From Paralithodes platypus (taxonomy: Eukaryota > Arthropoda > Malacostraca > Decapoda > Lithodidae), in NCBI GenBank assembly GCA_032716605.1, contig CM064518.1, forward strand, positions 40,404,740 through 40,468,739: a DNA stretch of 64,000 bases. The letters run 5' to 3'. The notes beneath the pieces were generated by a model. That model was given only the letters and a program-made list of their open reading frames with translations, was not told where the DNA came from and made no database searches. A program made the position numbers and the translations under genes. Below are positions 31,237-40,858 of the stretch, piece after piece (within the stretch, counting starts at the first letter, position 1; each line of letters begins with the position of its first letter).

Positions 31237-31330
31237 TAACCCTTTACCTCCCACAAGTTCTTCCCAAGCTGAATATAATCGTCTAATGATAGCCAGAATA
31301 AACTGTCAAGAACGCGTCATAATTCTCGAA
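31237..31330. mobile_element. TTAA family D fragment
   Basis: TTAACCCTTTACCTCCCACA, then AAGCTGAATATAATCGTCTA and GCGTCATAATTCTCGAAAG; the closing GGGTTAA is gone. Matches 33691-33752. Confidence 0.6.
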
Positions 31331-31518
31331 AGCTTAGAGTCTGCCCTTAAAATTGATACGTTTTCTTTGAGCGGCAAGTGAAAGAAAATGATGAATTGTG
31401 CTGGGTAGATGAGTAATGTAGGAGAGGAAAACCAGATTATAGGAAACCTACTCATCTTCCATCTCGTATAGGGCTTATTTTGTGGGTCTATTTGTATATA
31501 TACATACATACATACTGT

Positions 31519-31818
31519 TCTTAATTTCCTCACTAGGTCTCCATCTAGCTTTACAAAAAAAAAAAACTTCCTTCAAGATAAATTAGTAAATTTTTCAGTA
31601 GAAACATTTCCCGGCCGGTTCCTCTTCAAATTTCAGGCTCGCTATCGCTCGCCAGGAAAAAATCGACACCTAAATGGCACGAAAGGTCTTAATATTGACA
31701 ATACATGGGGTGAAAGATCTTAAAATCACCAAACTAATGGGCCTAACGTGTTAAAATCTGAAAACTAATGGGGCTAAACATGAGGGAGAAGAGGGTCCAG
31801 AAAAAAACCCAACCTTAA
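31519..31818 (-). mobile_element. TTAA family A element in a TTAA chain
   Basis: Core GGCTCGCTATCGCTCGCCAG, four internal units, end AACCCAACCTTAA. Its right TTAA (31815-31818) begins the next element. Confidence 0.85.
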
Positions 31819-31917
31819 CCCTTTCAGGATACCAGGACGCGCATCATATTATTTTCCCGGCTATTATGAAACGATTTTATTCAGATTAGGAAGGATGTAA
31901 GGAAGTCAGAGGGTTAA
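31815..31917. mobile_element. TTAA family D element
   Basis: 103 bp, TTAACCCTTTCAGGATACCA to GGAAGTCAGAGGGTTAA, with TTAACCCT/AGGGTTAA inverted ends. Confidence 0.75.
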
Positions 31918-32093
31918 CCCCTTCTGTGCCGGCGACGTCCTTTTAAATGTATCCGGGTTGCTGTTAGACGATTGTATTTAGTTTCAAAAGGGCCTCCAAC
32001 AATTAACCCTTTTGATTACCACAGATTCTGCTTAATCGTCTAAATATAGCTATCATACAATTTAAAAAACGTCATCGGTACAGAAGGGGTTAA
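31914..32093. mobile_element. TTAA family C element
   Basis: 180 bp, TTAACCCCTTCTGTGCCGGC to GTCATCGGTACAGAAGGGGT and TAA, sharing TTAA with its neighbours on both sides. Confidence 0.85.
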
Positions 32094-32145
32094 CCCTCTT
32101 GACTTCCTTACATCCTTCCTAAGCTGAATAAAATCGTTTGACAGT
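32090..32145. mobile_element. TTAA family D end fragment, inverted
   Basis: TTAACCCTCTTGACTTCCTT, ACATCCTTCCTAAGCTGAAT is the reverse complement of the right half of the 31815 element. The family C copy thus lies between two inverted D ends. Confidence 0.7.
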
Positions 32146-32194
32146 ATCTATATTTGTTTACGATTTAAAAAATAAATAAATTGCATTTCTCTAC

Positions 32195-32210
32195 TTTTCA
32201 ACAGGTAATA
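32195..32210 (+). promoter_or_regulatory. Recursive-splice-like site, copy 1
   Basis: TTTCTCTACTTTTCAACAG directly followed by GTAATA at 32204/32205. This is an acceptor fused to a donor, identical upstream to the site at 32685. Confidence 0.35.
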
Positions 32211-32286
32211 AAAGTGTTTAACCTGTCGTTTAAATGCCCAGACTCTAATGCACCTGTTGTGACTGTCTATCTATCTATCTATATGC

Positions 32287-32570
32287 TCAGGCTCAATCCC
32301 CATTTTGGGGGTAGCCGACTCAAGACAGAGCAAGAACAGGGAAAACACAAAAACAACATAAAACAAAAAATAAACACAGATAAAAAACACAAACTCACAC
32401 GCATCCAGGTCACCCAGGAGAAGACCCAGAGACCAGGGTTACCAAGGTCGCTCCAGCACTCCCCCGGCCCCTGACCACCCGGAGAGGTTCCGATCTCGGC
32501 AGGCAGACATGCAGCGGAGCCAAAGCCACAAGCCCTCCCACCACTGTATAACTGTGACTGTATAACCATC
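32287..32570. mobile_element. Dispersed repeat K
   Basis: CTCAGGCTCAATCCCCATTT, GGTAGCCGACTCAAGACAGA resembles 37187-37260 (GTGTGGCCGACACGAGACAG). The remainder is A-rich then GC-rich. Class not determined. Confidence 0.4.
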
Positions 32571-32665
32571 ATATTGTGCATCAATATTATTGCCCATCAT
32601 TTTGTGGTTGATTTACATTTGTTGACAGTATCTACCTTTGTATGCGAATGTGTCTAATACATTGC

Positions 32666-32692
32666 GTTTCTCTACTTTTCAACAGGTAAGCA
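32666..32692 (+). promoter_or_regulatory. Recursive-splice-like site, copy 2
   Basis: The pyrimidine tract GTTTCTCTACTTTTCAACAG is followed immediately by GTAAGC at 32685/32686, matching the (Y)nNCAG|GTAAG pattern of ratchet points described in long Drosophila introns. The upstream 60 bp are a diverged duplicate of those before copy 1. Confidence 0.45.
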
Positions 32693-32883
32693 TGGATGTT
32701 CTGGGGTGCACAGTGGGTTCCCCCATCATCAGGCCATCAGCCTATAGTGTTTCAACTAGTTTGGTCAGTAATTATATTTGTTTCATAAGTTTGTATATCA
32801 AGGTAGTTTTTTCATTTAGAACATTTCATACCAAAGTGTCTGCTAATTATAATACTCATGGAAACTTGCTCAAATATGCTTCA

Positions 32884-33085
32884 GATGATGTCCATAAAGC
32901 CAAAGATGATGTCCATAAAGCCAAAGATGATGTCCATAAAGCCAAAGATGATGTCCATAAAGCCAAAGATGATGTCCATAAAGCCAAAGATGATGTCCAT
33001 AAAGCCAAAGATGATGTCCATAAAGCCAAAGATGATGTCCATAAAGCCAAAGATGATGTCCATAAAGCCAAAGATGATGTTAGTA
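32884..33085. repeat. 21-bp tandem repeat, nine to ten copies
   Basis: GATGATGTCCATAAAGCCAA plus A. Frames translate as DDVHKAK repeats because 21 is divisible by three. No independent sign of coding. Confidence 0.95.
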
Positions 33086-33096
33086 CCATTGAAGGC

Positions 33097-33433
33097 TTAA
33101 GGGGAGATTTCCACCTGGAGGATCTTTTTCTGGACCCCTTTCTCTCTCATTGTGTAGTCCCACTGCTTGTGAGATTTACAGACGCTTGCCCCATTAGTTT
33201 GGCGATTTTAAGAACCCTCGCCCCATTTCTGTCAATTTTAAGACCATTCGTGCCATTTAGGTGTCGATTTTTTCCTGGCGAGCGATAGCGAGCCTGTAAT
33301 TTAAGGGGAACCGGCCTTTGGCCGGGAAATTTTTCTACCGAAAAATGTACAAATTTATCTTGAAAGGGGGTCTAGGGGGTGTAATTTTAAGCTTGATGGA
33401 GTTCTAGGGAATCAACTAAATACCTCCCCTTAA
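33097..33433 (+). mobile_element. TTAA subfamily B element, complete
   Basis: 337 bp, TTAAGGGGAGATTTCCACCT to AAATACCTCCCCTTAA. The core CTGGCGAGCGATAGCGAGCC, GGCCTTTGGCCGG and TACCGAAAAATGTACAAA is intact; a good reference copy. Confidence 0.95.
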
Positions 33434-33579
33434 TATGTGATACGTACATATATATATTTTTTTTTACGCATGTATTTATCCTTGGGGTATGGTGTACCCC
33501 ACTTCTCGGTGTGTCCCAGTTACAGGAGCTTCTTGGTTCTAGGGTTAACTCCCGCAGACCCTTCCTAAGATTATACTTA

Positions 33580-33690
33580 TGTGCTGGGTGTGGTGTCCCG
33601 AGTTCGAATCCCGGGAGGACCATATGCATTCAAGTGCATTGGAGTTTGTAGTTGATGATTAATGTTAAGAATGGGGTGTTACTTAATGTA
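33580..33690 (+). mobile_element. tRNA-derived SINE, copy 2 (5'-truncated)
   Basis: CTTATGTGCTGGGTGTGGTG, GAGTTCGAATCCCGGGAGGA, then the body TGATGATTAATGTTAAGAAT. The A-box part is missing. Confidence 0.75.
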
Positions 33691-33752
33691 TAAAATCGTC
33701 TAATGATAGCCAGAATAAACTGGTGAAATGCGTCATAATCCTCAAAGGGTTA
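33691..33752. mobile_element. TTAA family D end fragment
   Basis: AAAATCGTCTAATGATAGCC to CCTCAAAGGGTTAA. Confidence 0.6.
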
Positions 33753-33829
33753 ACATATCCACAACAACAAGATAATTGTAATGTAGATAACGAATTGCAA
33801 CCAAAAAAAAAAAGTGAGAACTGTTCTTA

Positions 33830-34118
33830 CCTTGGCTGGACTTTACTATACCCTGTTCATTATGGGTAGGGCAGAAATCGTGACCTCTAACCGCTGTAAC
33901 TCATAAGGGGCTAGAGCAAATGGGCTGTATATTTCCCCACCCCTTACCTGGCTAACCCTTCCCAAATGGTAGAAATACTATAGTCCATTCATTGTAAGTG
34001 TAGGACGGAAATCGTGACCTCGAACCGCTGTAATTCATAAGGGGCTAGAACAAATGAGCTGTACATTTCCCCACCTCTGCCTTGGCTAACCCAACCCTTC
34101 CCAATTGGTAGACACAAA
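33830..34118. mobile_element. Two tandem family-I-like units
   Basis: Two copies of about 130 bp containing GAAATCGTGACCTCTAACCG, ATAAGGGGCTAGAGCAAATG and TTTCCCCACC, with TATAGTCCATTCATTG starting the second. They match internal parts of 14180-14385 in reverse. Confidence 0.55.
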
Positions 34119-34230
34119 GAAGATAACAAGAAATTAGTAGAGGAGAAGGAAGAAAAAAAGAGGAAGAAGGAAAAGTAGAAGAAAGAAGAGGAAGGAATTT
34201 AAGAAAGAAGGAGAGAAGAACAATAGTTAC

Positions 34231-34300
34231 ATAGAGTTACATAGACACACAGACTGCACAGACCTTGCGGTCCCTACTAGGCAAGGATAGCAAAGCAGAA
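34231..34300 (-). mobile_element. LINE 3'-end fragment
   Basis: GTTACATAGAGTTACATAGA and CACAGACCTTGCGGTCCC match the tail family at 61 and the LINE flank at 9620. Confidence 0.55.
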
Positions 34301-35110
34301 GGCGTGGAGGGGGAATTGCTACAAAGTGGAACGGCAATGAGAGAGAGAGAGAGAGAGAGGTGGAGGGAGTAGAGAATATATGGAGAACTAACGACAATAA
34401 TAGGGAGGAATGGAAGAGGGAAATATAAGGAAAGGCGGAGAAGGAATAATGGGTTGAAGGGAAGAGAGACGATGACCCAGATATATAAAGGACAATGAAC
34501 TCGTAGGAGGAGGGAGGGAGGGGAGAAGGAAGAGACGTGGAAGAGGAAGAAGAGGAGGAGGAGGAAGAGGAGGAGGAAGAGAGAGAGAAGTGGAAGAGGA
34601 AGAAGAATAGGAGGGAGAAAGAGTCGAAGGAAATGCAAAGAAAAGAAGGAAAATGGGTGAATAAAATAAAAGAGGAGACAGAGAAGAAGAAGAAGAAGCA
34701 GAAGAAGCAGAAGCAGACAAAAAGGAGGAAGACTAAGAAGAAGACAGAGATGGAAGAAGAAAAGAGAAAATAAAGAGGAGAGAGAGGCGAGGTAGAGTAA
34801 GAAGAAGAGCAGCAGCAGCAGCATGGGCAATGAAGAGGAGGATGAGGAAGAATAATAAAAAATATAAAAAGAGCAAGCATAAAAGAGGAGATAGAGAGAG
34901 GAGGAGGAGGATGAAAAGTAGGAAGACCAGAATTGAGAATAAAGAGTGGAAGAAGAAGAAGAAGAAGAAGAAGAAGAAGAAGAAGAGAGAAGGAAGAGAA
35001 AGAGTACGAAGAAGAAAAGAGGAGATAAAGAGAAGGAGGAGGAGGAGGAAGAGTAAGAAGAACAACAGCGTAGGCCATACAGAGAAGAACGTGGAGGGAG
35101 AAGACTTTGG
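34301..35110. repeat. Purine (GAA/GAG) low-complexity tract
   Basis: Almost pure A/G with triplet periodicity on the + strand. The long Ser/Leu-rich - strand and Glu/Lys-rich + strand frames are compositional. Confidence 0.95.
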
Positions 35111-35164
35111 AGTGGTGCCATAATATCTGGAGAACAATGATTTAGCTATACATTTACGTATAAT

Positions 35165-35313
35165 TAAGTAACACTCCGTTCTTAACATTAATCATCAATT
35201 ACAAACCCCAATGCACTTGAATAAACTAATGAAAGCATATGGTCCTCCCGGGATTCGAACTCGGGACACCACACCCAGAACATAAGCGTCTAAACCATTA
35301 CACCACCAACACA
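35165..35313 (-). mobile_element. tRNA-derived SINE, copy 3 (full)
   Basis: The reverse complement of copy 1 in full: body ATTAATCATCAATTACAAAC, B box TCCCGGGATTCGAACTCGGG, A box TCTAAACCATTACACCACC. Confidence 0.8.
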
Positions 35314-35391
35314 GTTACCAAATACCAAAGTGTAAACAAAGCAAATCGGTAAGCCATTCACCACCTGCGATTTTCAGGTTAAAAGAAAGTT

Positions 35392-35565
35392 AATTGAAGC
35401 TGTAGACATCGATATTTAGCAGAATTACCAGCTAAAATACAGTTGTAATTTTGGAGCTGTAGTCATCGATATTTAGCAGAATTACCAGCTAAAATACAGT
35501 TGTAATTTTGGAGCTGTAGTCATCGATATTTAGCAGAATTACCAGCTAAAATACGGTTGTAATAC
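35392..35565. repeat. 57-bp tandem repeat, three copies
   Basis: TTAGCAGAATTACCAGCTAA, AATACAGTTGTAATTTTGGA, GCTGTAGTCATCGATAT. Confidence 0.9.
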
Positions 35566-35648
35566 CTTTTATACGTACCTAAATACGTACAATCAAATTA
35601 AGTATATTGTCTATCCATCAGAAGCCCACATAATTATTGCATTTCCGT

Positions 35649-36217
35649 TTAAGGGGGTAGTGGCTCTTTTTTTTGGTCTATTAATTCATTGATTCAGTAA
35701 TTTTTTAGTTTCCTCGCTAGACCTCCATCAAGCTTAAAAAACATCCATTAGATTCCCCTTGTAGATTTATTTGTACATTTTTCAGTAGAAAAATGTCCCG
35801 GCCGAATTACAGGTTCACTGTCGCTCGCCAAGAAAAACATCGACACCTAAATAGCACGAAAGGTCTTAATATTAACCCTCTCCGACATATGACGCGATTT
35901 TGAGCCTATTGGGGATACTTTAAAGCCTTTGTTACCATCGGGTATTTAGAAACCTTCAGTTTAGTTACTTCAACCTCTGCAGTTGTCTTTGAGTTAGCTG
36001 TGGGCAGAAAACTAATTTTGGAGAGGTAATTATAAGAGTGAGAACTCTATTTCTTATTGCTAATCTGGCAACCTCTGCGTCATATATGCGTGAAAGGGTT
36101 AACAAAGAAATGGGGCGAAAAGTCTTAAAATCGACAAACTAATGAAATCTGAACACTAATGGGGCTAAACACGAGGAAGAAGGGGGACCAGAAAAACGGC
36201 CCTATGTCTCCCCTTAA
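35649..36217 (-). mobile_element. TTAA family A element hosting family E
   Basis: TTAAGGGGGTAGTGGC to TATGTCTCCCCTTAA. Host sequence is continuous on either side of 35872-36102 (GCACGAAAGGTCTTAAT / CAAAGAAATGGGGCGAAAAG), consistent with a nested insertion. Confidence 0.9.
35872..36102. mobile_element. TTAA family E element, nested
   Basis: 231 bp, TTAACCCTCTCCGACATATG to ATATGCGTGAAAGGGTTAA. The ends carry CCCT/AGGG next to TTAA as in piggyBac-type termini. A second copy is at 57554. Confidence 0.9.
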
Positions 36218-36395
36218 TGGCGACGTTTACGGTTCCAACTTCCTTACAGCCTGAAAATCACAAGTGGTCAATTGATATAGCCTATCAAGGAAAAGGTGGC
36301 TATTTAGGAAGACAGAAACTAGGAAGAACCTTTAGGAAATTGTCTCTGGCTTGCGTTTTCTGTTAGCCGAGGAGGACAAACTAAAATACAGTCCT

Positions 36396-36611
36396 TTAAC
36401 CCGTACAGTACCAGCGACGTCCGTTTCATTATATTCTGGCAACTCTTAGACGATGATGTTTAGCTTAGGAAGGACCTCTACCAATAATAAGACTTCAAAC
36501 TATCTCCACCAACCCTTTTTAACTACCACAGATCCTTCCTCAGCTGCATAATAGCGCCTAAATATAGCTAGAATACAATATAACACACGTCGCTGGTACT
36601 CTAAGGGTTAA
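36396..36611. mobile_element. TTAA family C element, uninterrupted
   Basis: 216 bp, TTAACCCGTACAGTACCAGC to GTCGCTGGTACTCTAAGGGT and TAA. The interior AACCCTTTTTAACTACCAC is uninterrupted. Confidence 0.8.
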
Positions 36612-36689
36612 TCGGTAATCGCCAAAACAAGTCAAAATCCTCAATAGTTCTGGAAAACCTGTATCATAATAATAACCCACAAGACGTCG

Positions 36690-37165
36690 GACTAGGGGGT
36701 AGGGTTGATTTTTTGGTCTATTTATGTATTTATTTACTTACTAGTTTCCTCGCTAGTCCTCCATCAAGCTTTAAAAACATCAAAATAAATCGGTTTGGGT
36801 CTATTTGTGTATTTAGCTTTATATATTTATTTATTTATTAGTTTCCCCGCTAGAGCTCCATCCGTCCGAAGGCCAGGTTCTCCTAAAATTGCAGGCTCGC
36901 ATTCGCTCGCCAGGAAAATATCGACACCTAATTGGCACGAAAGGTCCTGATATTGACGAAGACATGGGGTGAAAGGTCTTAAGATCGCCAAACTGATGGA
37001 GCGAACGTCTTAAAGTCTAAAAACCAATAGGGATAAAGATGAGGGAGAAGGGAGTCCAGAAAAAGCAACTAGTGCTTGTTTTTTGGTCTATATATTTATT
37101 TATTATTATATTTTTGAGTTTCTTCGCTAGAATTCTATCAAGCTTCAAAATAACACCCTCAGTCT
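36690..37165 (-). mobile_element. TTAA family A, duplicated and rearranged
   Basis: The left-end module (TTTTGGTCTATTTATGTATT, TAGTTTCCTCGCTAG, TCCATCAAGC) occurs three times: before the core, again within it, and after the right end (37075-37165). The core and internal units are present once. No clean TTAA border. Confidence 0.7.
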
Positions 37166-37179
37166 GTTTGTATGTATGT

Positions 37180-37450
37180 ATATATATACCCAGGCACATA
37201 CCCCATTGCTGGGTGTGGCCGACACGAGACAGAGCCCGAACAGAAACAACATTTAAAGTTCCTATCCTCAGGGTCCGGGACCACTTTCATGTTCACTCGC
37301 CCCTTTCTCTGCCTCGTTGAGTAGGATAATTATACAAGGGGTGGAGGATTCCTAGCCCCCTGCCCACAGAAGGAAAAGTAGGACAGTAAAAGAGACAGAC
37401 AGAAACGGATAAAGTTGGGTAGAGGATGACAAACCTCACTCTGGATAGGA
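37180..37450. mobile_element. Dispersed repeat K, second copy
   Basis: CACATACCCCATTGCTGGGT, GTGGCCGACACGAGACAGAG, then GGGTGGAGGATTCCTAGCCC-like sequence. Related to 32287 and perhaps 41820. Unclassified. Confidence 0.4.
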
Positions 37451-37593
37451 CCAGCCCTCACCCATATTATACTTTGCTTAATTAACTGATTAGCCTTACG
37501 TCGTAGATCTATGAATTTGACTCGTTCTTCATAATTTTCCGAAGGTTTTTAATCTTTCATGAGCAATTTTCTTCGCAAGCAAACAGTTTAAAA

Positions 37594-37925
37594 TCTCTAT
37601 TATATCCCAATACAATCTCTATTATATTTACAATCTCTATTATATTTACAATCTCTATTATATTTACAATCTCTATTATATCCCAATACAATCTCTATTA
37701 TATTTACAATCTCTATTATATCCCAATACAATCTCTATTATATTTACAATCTCTATTATATCCCAATACAATCTCTATTATATTTACAATCTCTATTATA
37801 TCCCAATACAATCTCTATTATATTTACAATCTCTATTATATCCCAATACATCTCTATTATATCCCAATACAATCTCTATTATATTTACAATCTCTATTAT
37901 ATTTACAATCTCTATTATATCCCAC
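37594..37925. repeat. 18/20-bp alternating tandem array
   Basis: Two unit types, CAATCTCTATTATATTTA and CAATCTCTATTATATCCCAA, alternate irregularly over 330 bp. Confidence 0.95.
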
Positions 37926-38062
37926 CATTTAGGAATATCATTATGGAATGAACGTCGTTATTTTTTCAAAGATTTGCGTGCTTGCACTGCTTTGAAGTGA
38001 GTGGTAGTGAAAAATGTCCATGATTTATGTATGTCATTGTTGTTAATCAAATAGCTCCATCA

Positions 38063-39000
38063 GAGAGAGAGAGAGAGAAGGGGAGAGTGTGTGAGTGAGT
38101 AGGGGAGAGAGAGAGAGAGAGAGTGTGTGTGTGTGTGTGGGGAGGGGGAGATAGTGAGGTGTGGGGGGGGAGACACTAAAGAAGATATTGTATGTATATG
38201 GAGAAGGGGAGGGAGAGGGAGAGAGTATGGGGGGTTAGGGGGGAGGGGAGGAGGAGGGAGTAGGAGTGAATGAAAACAGGGGGGGGGGGAGGAAGCAGGG
38301 GAAGGGGGGAGGAAGAGGGAGGGAGTGAGGGGAGGGGGGAGTGAGCGTTGGGCTAGGTGTGAATGGAGAAGATGGGGGGAGGGGGAGAATGAGTATTGCG
38401 GAGAGAGAGAGAGAGGGGGGGGGGGGGGGGGGGCGGGGAGACAACAGGGGGGGATGGAGGAAGAATGGGGGGAGGTGGTAGGAAAGCGAGGAGTGAATGA
38501 AGAGGAAGTAGAGGGTAGGGGCTGGAGGTAGCTTTTTTTTTGGGGGGGGGGGGGAAGAGAACTTAAATAAATGCATGGGAGAGGGAGGAAGAAGAAGCAT
38601 GAATAGGATAGGAGGAGGAGGAGCCAATGGATAGGTGGAGGAGCCGGAAATGCCATTGGATAGGTGGAGAAGGAGGAGGAGGAGGGGGGGGGAGGGGAGG
38701 GGAAGGGAAGAAGAGCCAGTGGATAGGTGGAGGAGGTGGAGTGGTGGGAGAGAGAAGGAGGAGGGGAGGGGAGGAGGTGGAGGAGCCGGAACCAACGAAG
38801 GGGAGGGGAGAGGGGGGGGGGGGAGGAGGAGGGGATCGGAGGGAGGAGGTGGAGGAGGAAGAAGAGCCAGTGGATAGGTGGAGTGGGGGGAGGGAGGAGG
38901 TGGAGGAGCCGGAACCAGCGAGGGGGAGGAGGTGGAGGAGCAGGAATCAATAGGGGTGGAGGAGGTGGAGGTGGTGATGGAGGAGCAGGAGGGTGGGGGT
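38063..39000. repeat. Purine-rich (GA, GGGGA, GGAGGA) tract
   Basis: (GA)n and (GT)n at 38063-38140, G-rich to 38560, then GGAGGTGGAGGAGCCGG-type units of about 60 bp (38610-39000) carrying CAGTGGATAGGTGGAG. Open frames are compositional. Confidence 0.95.
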
Positions 39001-39103
39001 AGTGCACCGCTGCCAGTCTAGCGATAGTCCACTTTAAGCTAGCGGGTTTTAATTTAAGTCTAGCGGGAATTGTTTTTATTGCATTTTATTGAACAGTTTT
39101 TAT

Positions 39104-39469
39104 TTGAGGGGAGATGGGCCTTTTTTTTTTTTTTTTTTTATTACCTATGTATTCCTAAATTTCTTGGTTTCCTCCCTAGACCTTCATCAAGCTTAGAAAA
39201 ACACCCCCTTCAAAATAAATTTTTAAATTTTTCGGTAGAAACATGGACCGACCGTAGGCCGGTTCCTCTTAACATGGTAGGCTCGCTATCGCTCGTCAGG
39301 AACAAAATTGACACTTAAATGGCACGAAAGGTCTTAAAATTTACAACAAAATGGTGCGAAAGATGTTAAAAATCGCCAAACTAATGGACCGAATGTCACA
39401 TAATCTCAAAACAAATGGGGCTTAACACGAGGGAGAAAGGAGACCAACAAAACTACCCATCTCCCCTAG
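39104..39469 (-). mobile_element. TTAA family A element, ends mutated
   Basis: TTGAGGGGAGATGGG to ACCCATCTCCCCTAG. Both TTAA boundaries are altered by one or two bases. Poly(T) expansion at 39120-39138. Confidence 0.85.
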
Positions 39470-39622
39470 TAGAAGCTTCCGTCAGATAATTGTATTCATA
39501 TTCGGAACTATCTCAAGGGCTATAAACTATCCTAACCAATCCCTCGACTTTCACAGATAGTTACTAAGCTGAATTATTATAGCGAAACGATAATGAAGTC
39601 TAGCAGCAGCCTCTGAAAGGTG

Positions 39623-39989
39623 TTAAGGGGGGATGGGCGTATTTATTTGCTCATTTATATATCCTTTTAATATTTTGTAGTTTCCTCCCTAGTCCTCCAT
39701 CAAGCTTAAAAAACACCCCCAAACCCCTCCTTCAAGATAAATTTGTAAATTTTTCGATAGAAAAATGTACCGGCCGAAGGCCGGTTCCTCATAAATTACA
39801 GGCTTGCCATCACTCGTCAGGAAAAACTCGACACCTAAATGACACGAAAAGTCTTAATATTGACAAAGAAATGGGGCGAAAGTTCTTAAAATCGCCAAAC
39901 TAATGATCCGAACGTCTTATAATCTGAAACCTAATGGGGCTAAACATGAGGATGAAGGGTGACCAGAAAAACGACCCATCTCCCCTTAA
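39623..39989 (-). mobile_element. TTAA family A reference copy
   Basis: 367 bp with TTAA at both ends, TTAAGGGGGGATGGG and CCCATCTCCCCTTAA. Order of parts on the + strand: AAGCTTGATGGAGG reversed, CGATAGAAAAATGTACCGGC, CCGAAGGCCGG, the AGGCTTGCCATCACTCG variant, then four units of about 31-32 bp each with GTCTTAA(A/T)AT. No protein. Confidence 0.95.
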
Positions 39990-40139
39990 GGCAATTCTGG
40001 CTAACGTTGGACGGATTTGCTCAACTTAGGAAAGATCTTTTAACACATTTATTACCCCTGTAGATCCCCACAGACCCTTCGTAAACTGAATAAAATCGTC
40101 TCGTGCTAACCTGATTAAGATTAAATAGAACTGCCAGAA
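39990..40139. mobile_element. Diverged family C/D-like remnant
   Basis: CTGAATAAAATCGTCTCGTG and AACTTAGGAAAGATC recall families C and D. The stretch 39470-39622 has similar remnants. Ends are not defined. Confidence 0.35.
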
Positions 40140-40320
40140 TGTTATTATGGGTAAAAGCTCATTATTATGGGTAAAAGTTCATTATTATGGGTAAAAGTTC
40201 ATTATTATGGGTAAAAGTTCATTATTATGGGTAAAAGTTCATTATTATGGGTAAAAGTTCATTATTATGGGTAAAAGCTCATTATTATGGGTAAAAGCTC
40301 ATTATTATGGGTAAAAGCTC
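40140..40320. repeat. 20-bp tandem repeat, nine copies
   Basis: ATTATTATGGGTAAAAGTTC, with a GCTC variant in the first and last units. Confidence 0.95.
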
Positions 40321-40524
40321 TGATATAATTTGTGTTTAGTGGTTTGTAAGTCCAACAATTACTATGTTTGTTGTTTTGTTTTCTAATATGCGTTTATTCC
40401 TCCATTTTCCTTCTTACTTTGGCTATCATTAGACGATTTTTGTATAGCGTAGGGTTGAATGTAGCGATTTAGGGATATTCGTCTAGCACGATTAGAAAAC
40501 TGGCACTTGGCACCTCTGGGCCAG

Positions 40525-40625
40525 GCGACAGTCAGGGAGGAGCCTTCAGTGTGATTTTGGCCGGGGTAGCGTGCTTACGTGTTCTCCTCGCTCCCTTCAC
40601 CCTGCCTGCTGCACCGCACACCACA
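40525..40625 (+). CDS. Weak exon candidate
   Basis: After CTGGGCCAG (40513-40524 region) a frame reads DSQGGAFSVILAGVACLRVL and onward to PAAPHTT, ending at a donor CACAG|GTAAAG (about 40626). With this acceptor the phases would be 1 in and 1 out. The stretch is GC-richer than its surroundings and hydrophobic. No homology is recognised and the acceptor is poor, so this may be chance. Confidence 0.2.
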
Positions 40626-40858
40626 GGTAAAGCTAACACGATAAACACACACACACATGTACGCAACTTGCAGACCCACACACACACACTCGATACCGGC
40701 TGAGATTTGGTGTTGGTCATTCGTAAGCTAACACATTTTAGCGGGTTTGTCTTGCGGACGTTCTCGGTAAATGGTAATGGTAGTATTGATGGGTGGTAGG
40801 GTAGGGTAGTTGACTGGTTGGGTAGGGTAGTTAAGGGGAGGCTGAGGGACTGTTGAGG

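Noticed and set aside
32638..33288. 216-residue frame with DDVHKAK repeats
   Set aside because: It runs from a putative intronic site through a 21-bp satellite into a TTAA element; no coding signature outside the repeat.
34227..35188. Ser/Leu/Phe-rich frames of 280-294 residues on the - strand
   Set aside because: Compositional frames of a purine tract.
38060..39007. 315-residue Pro-rich - strand frame
   Set aside because: Complement of G/A-rich low-complexity DNA, with no domain.
40532..40720. - strand 62-residue frame with a hydrophobic stretch
   Set aside because: Part of it is (CA)n complement (VCVWV, CVCVF); no signal or homology.
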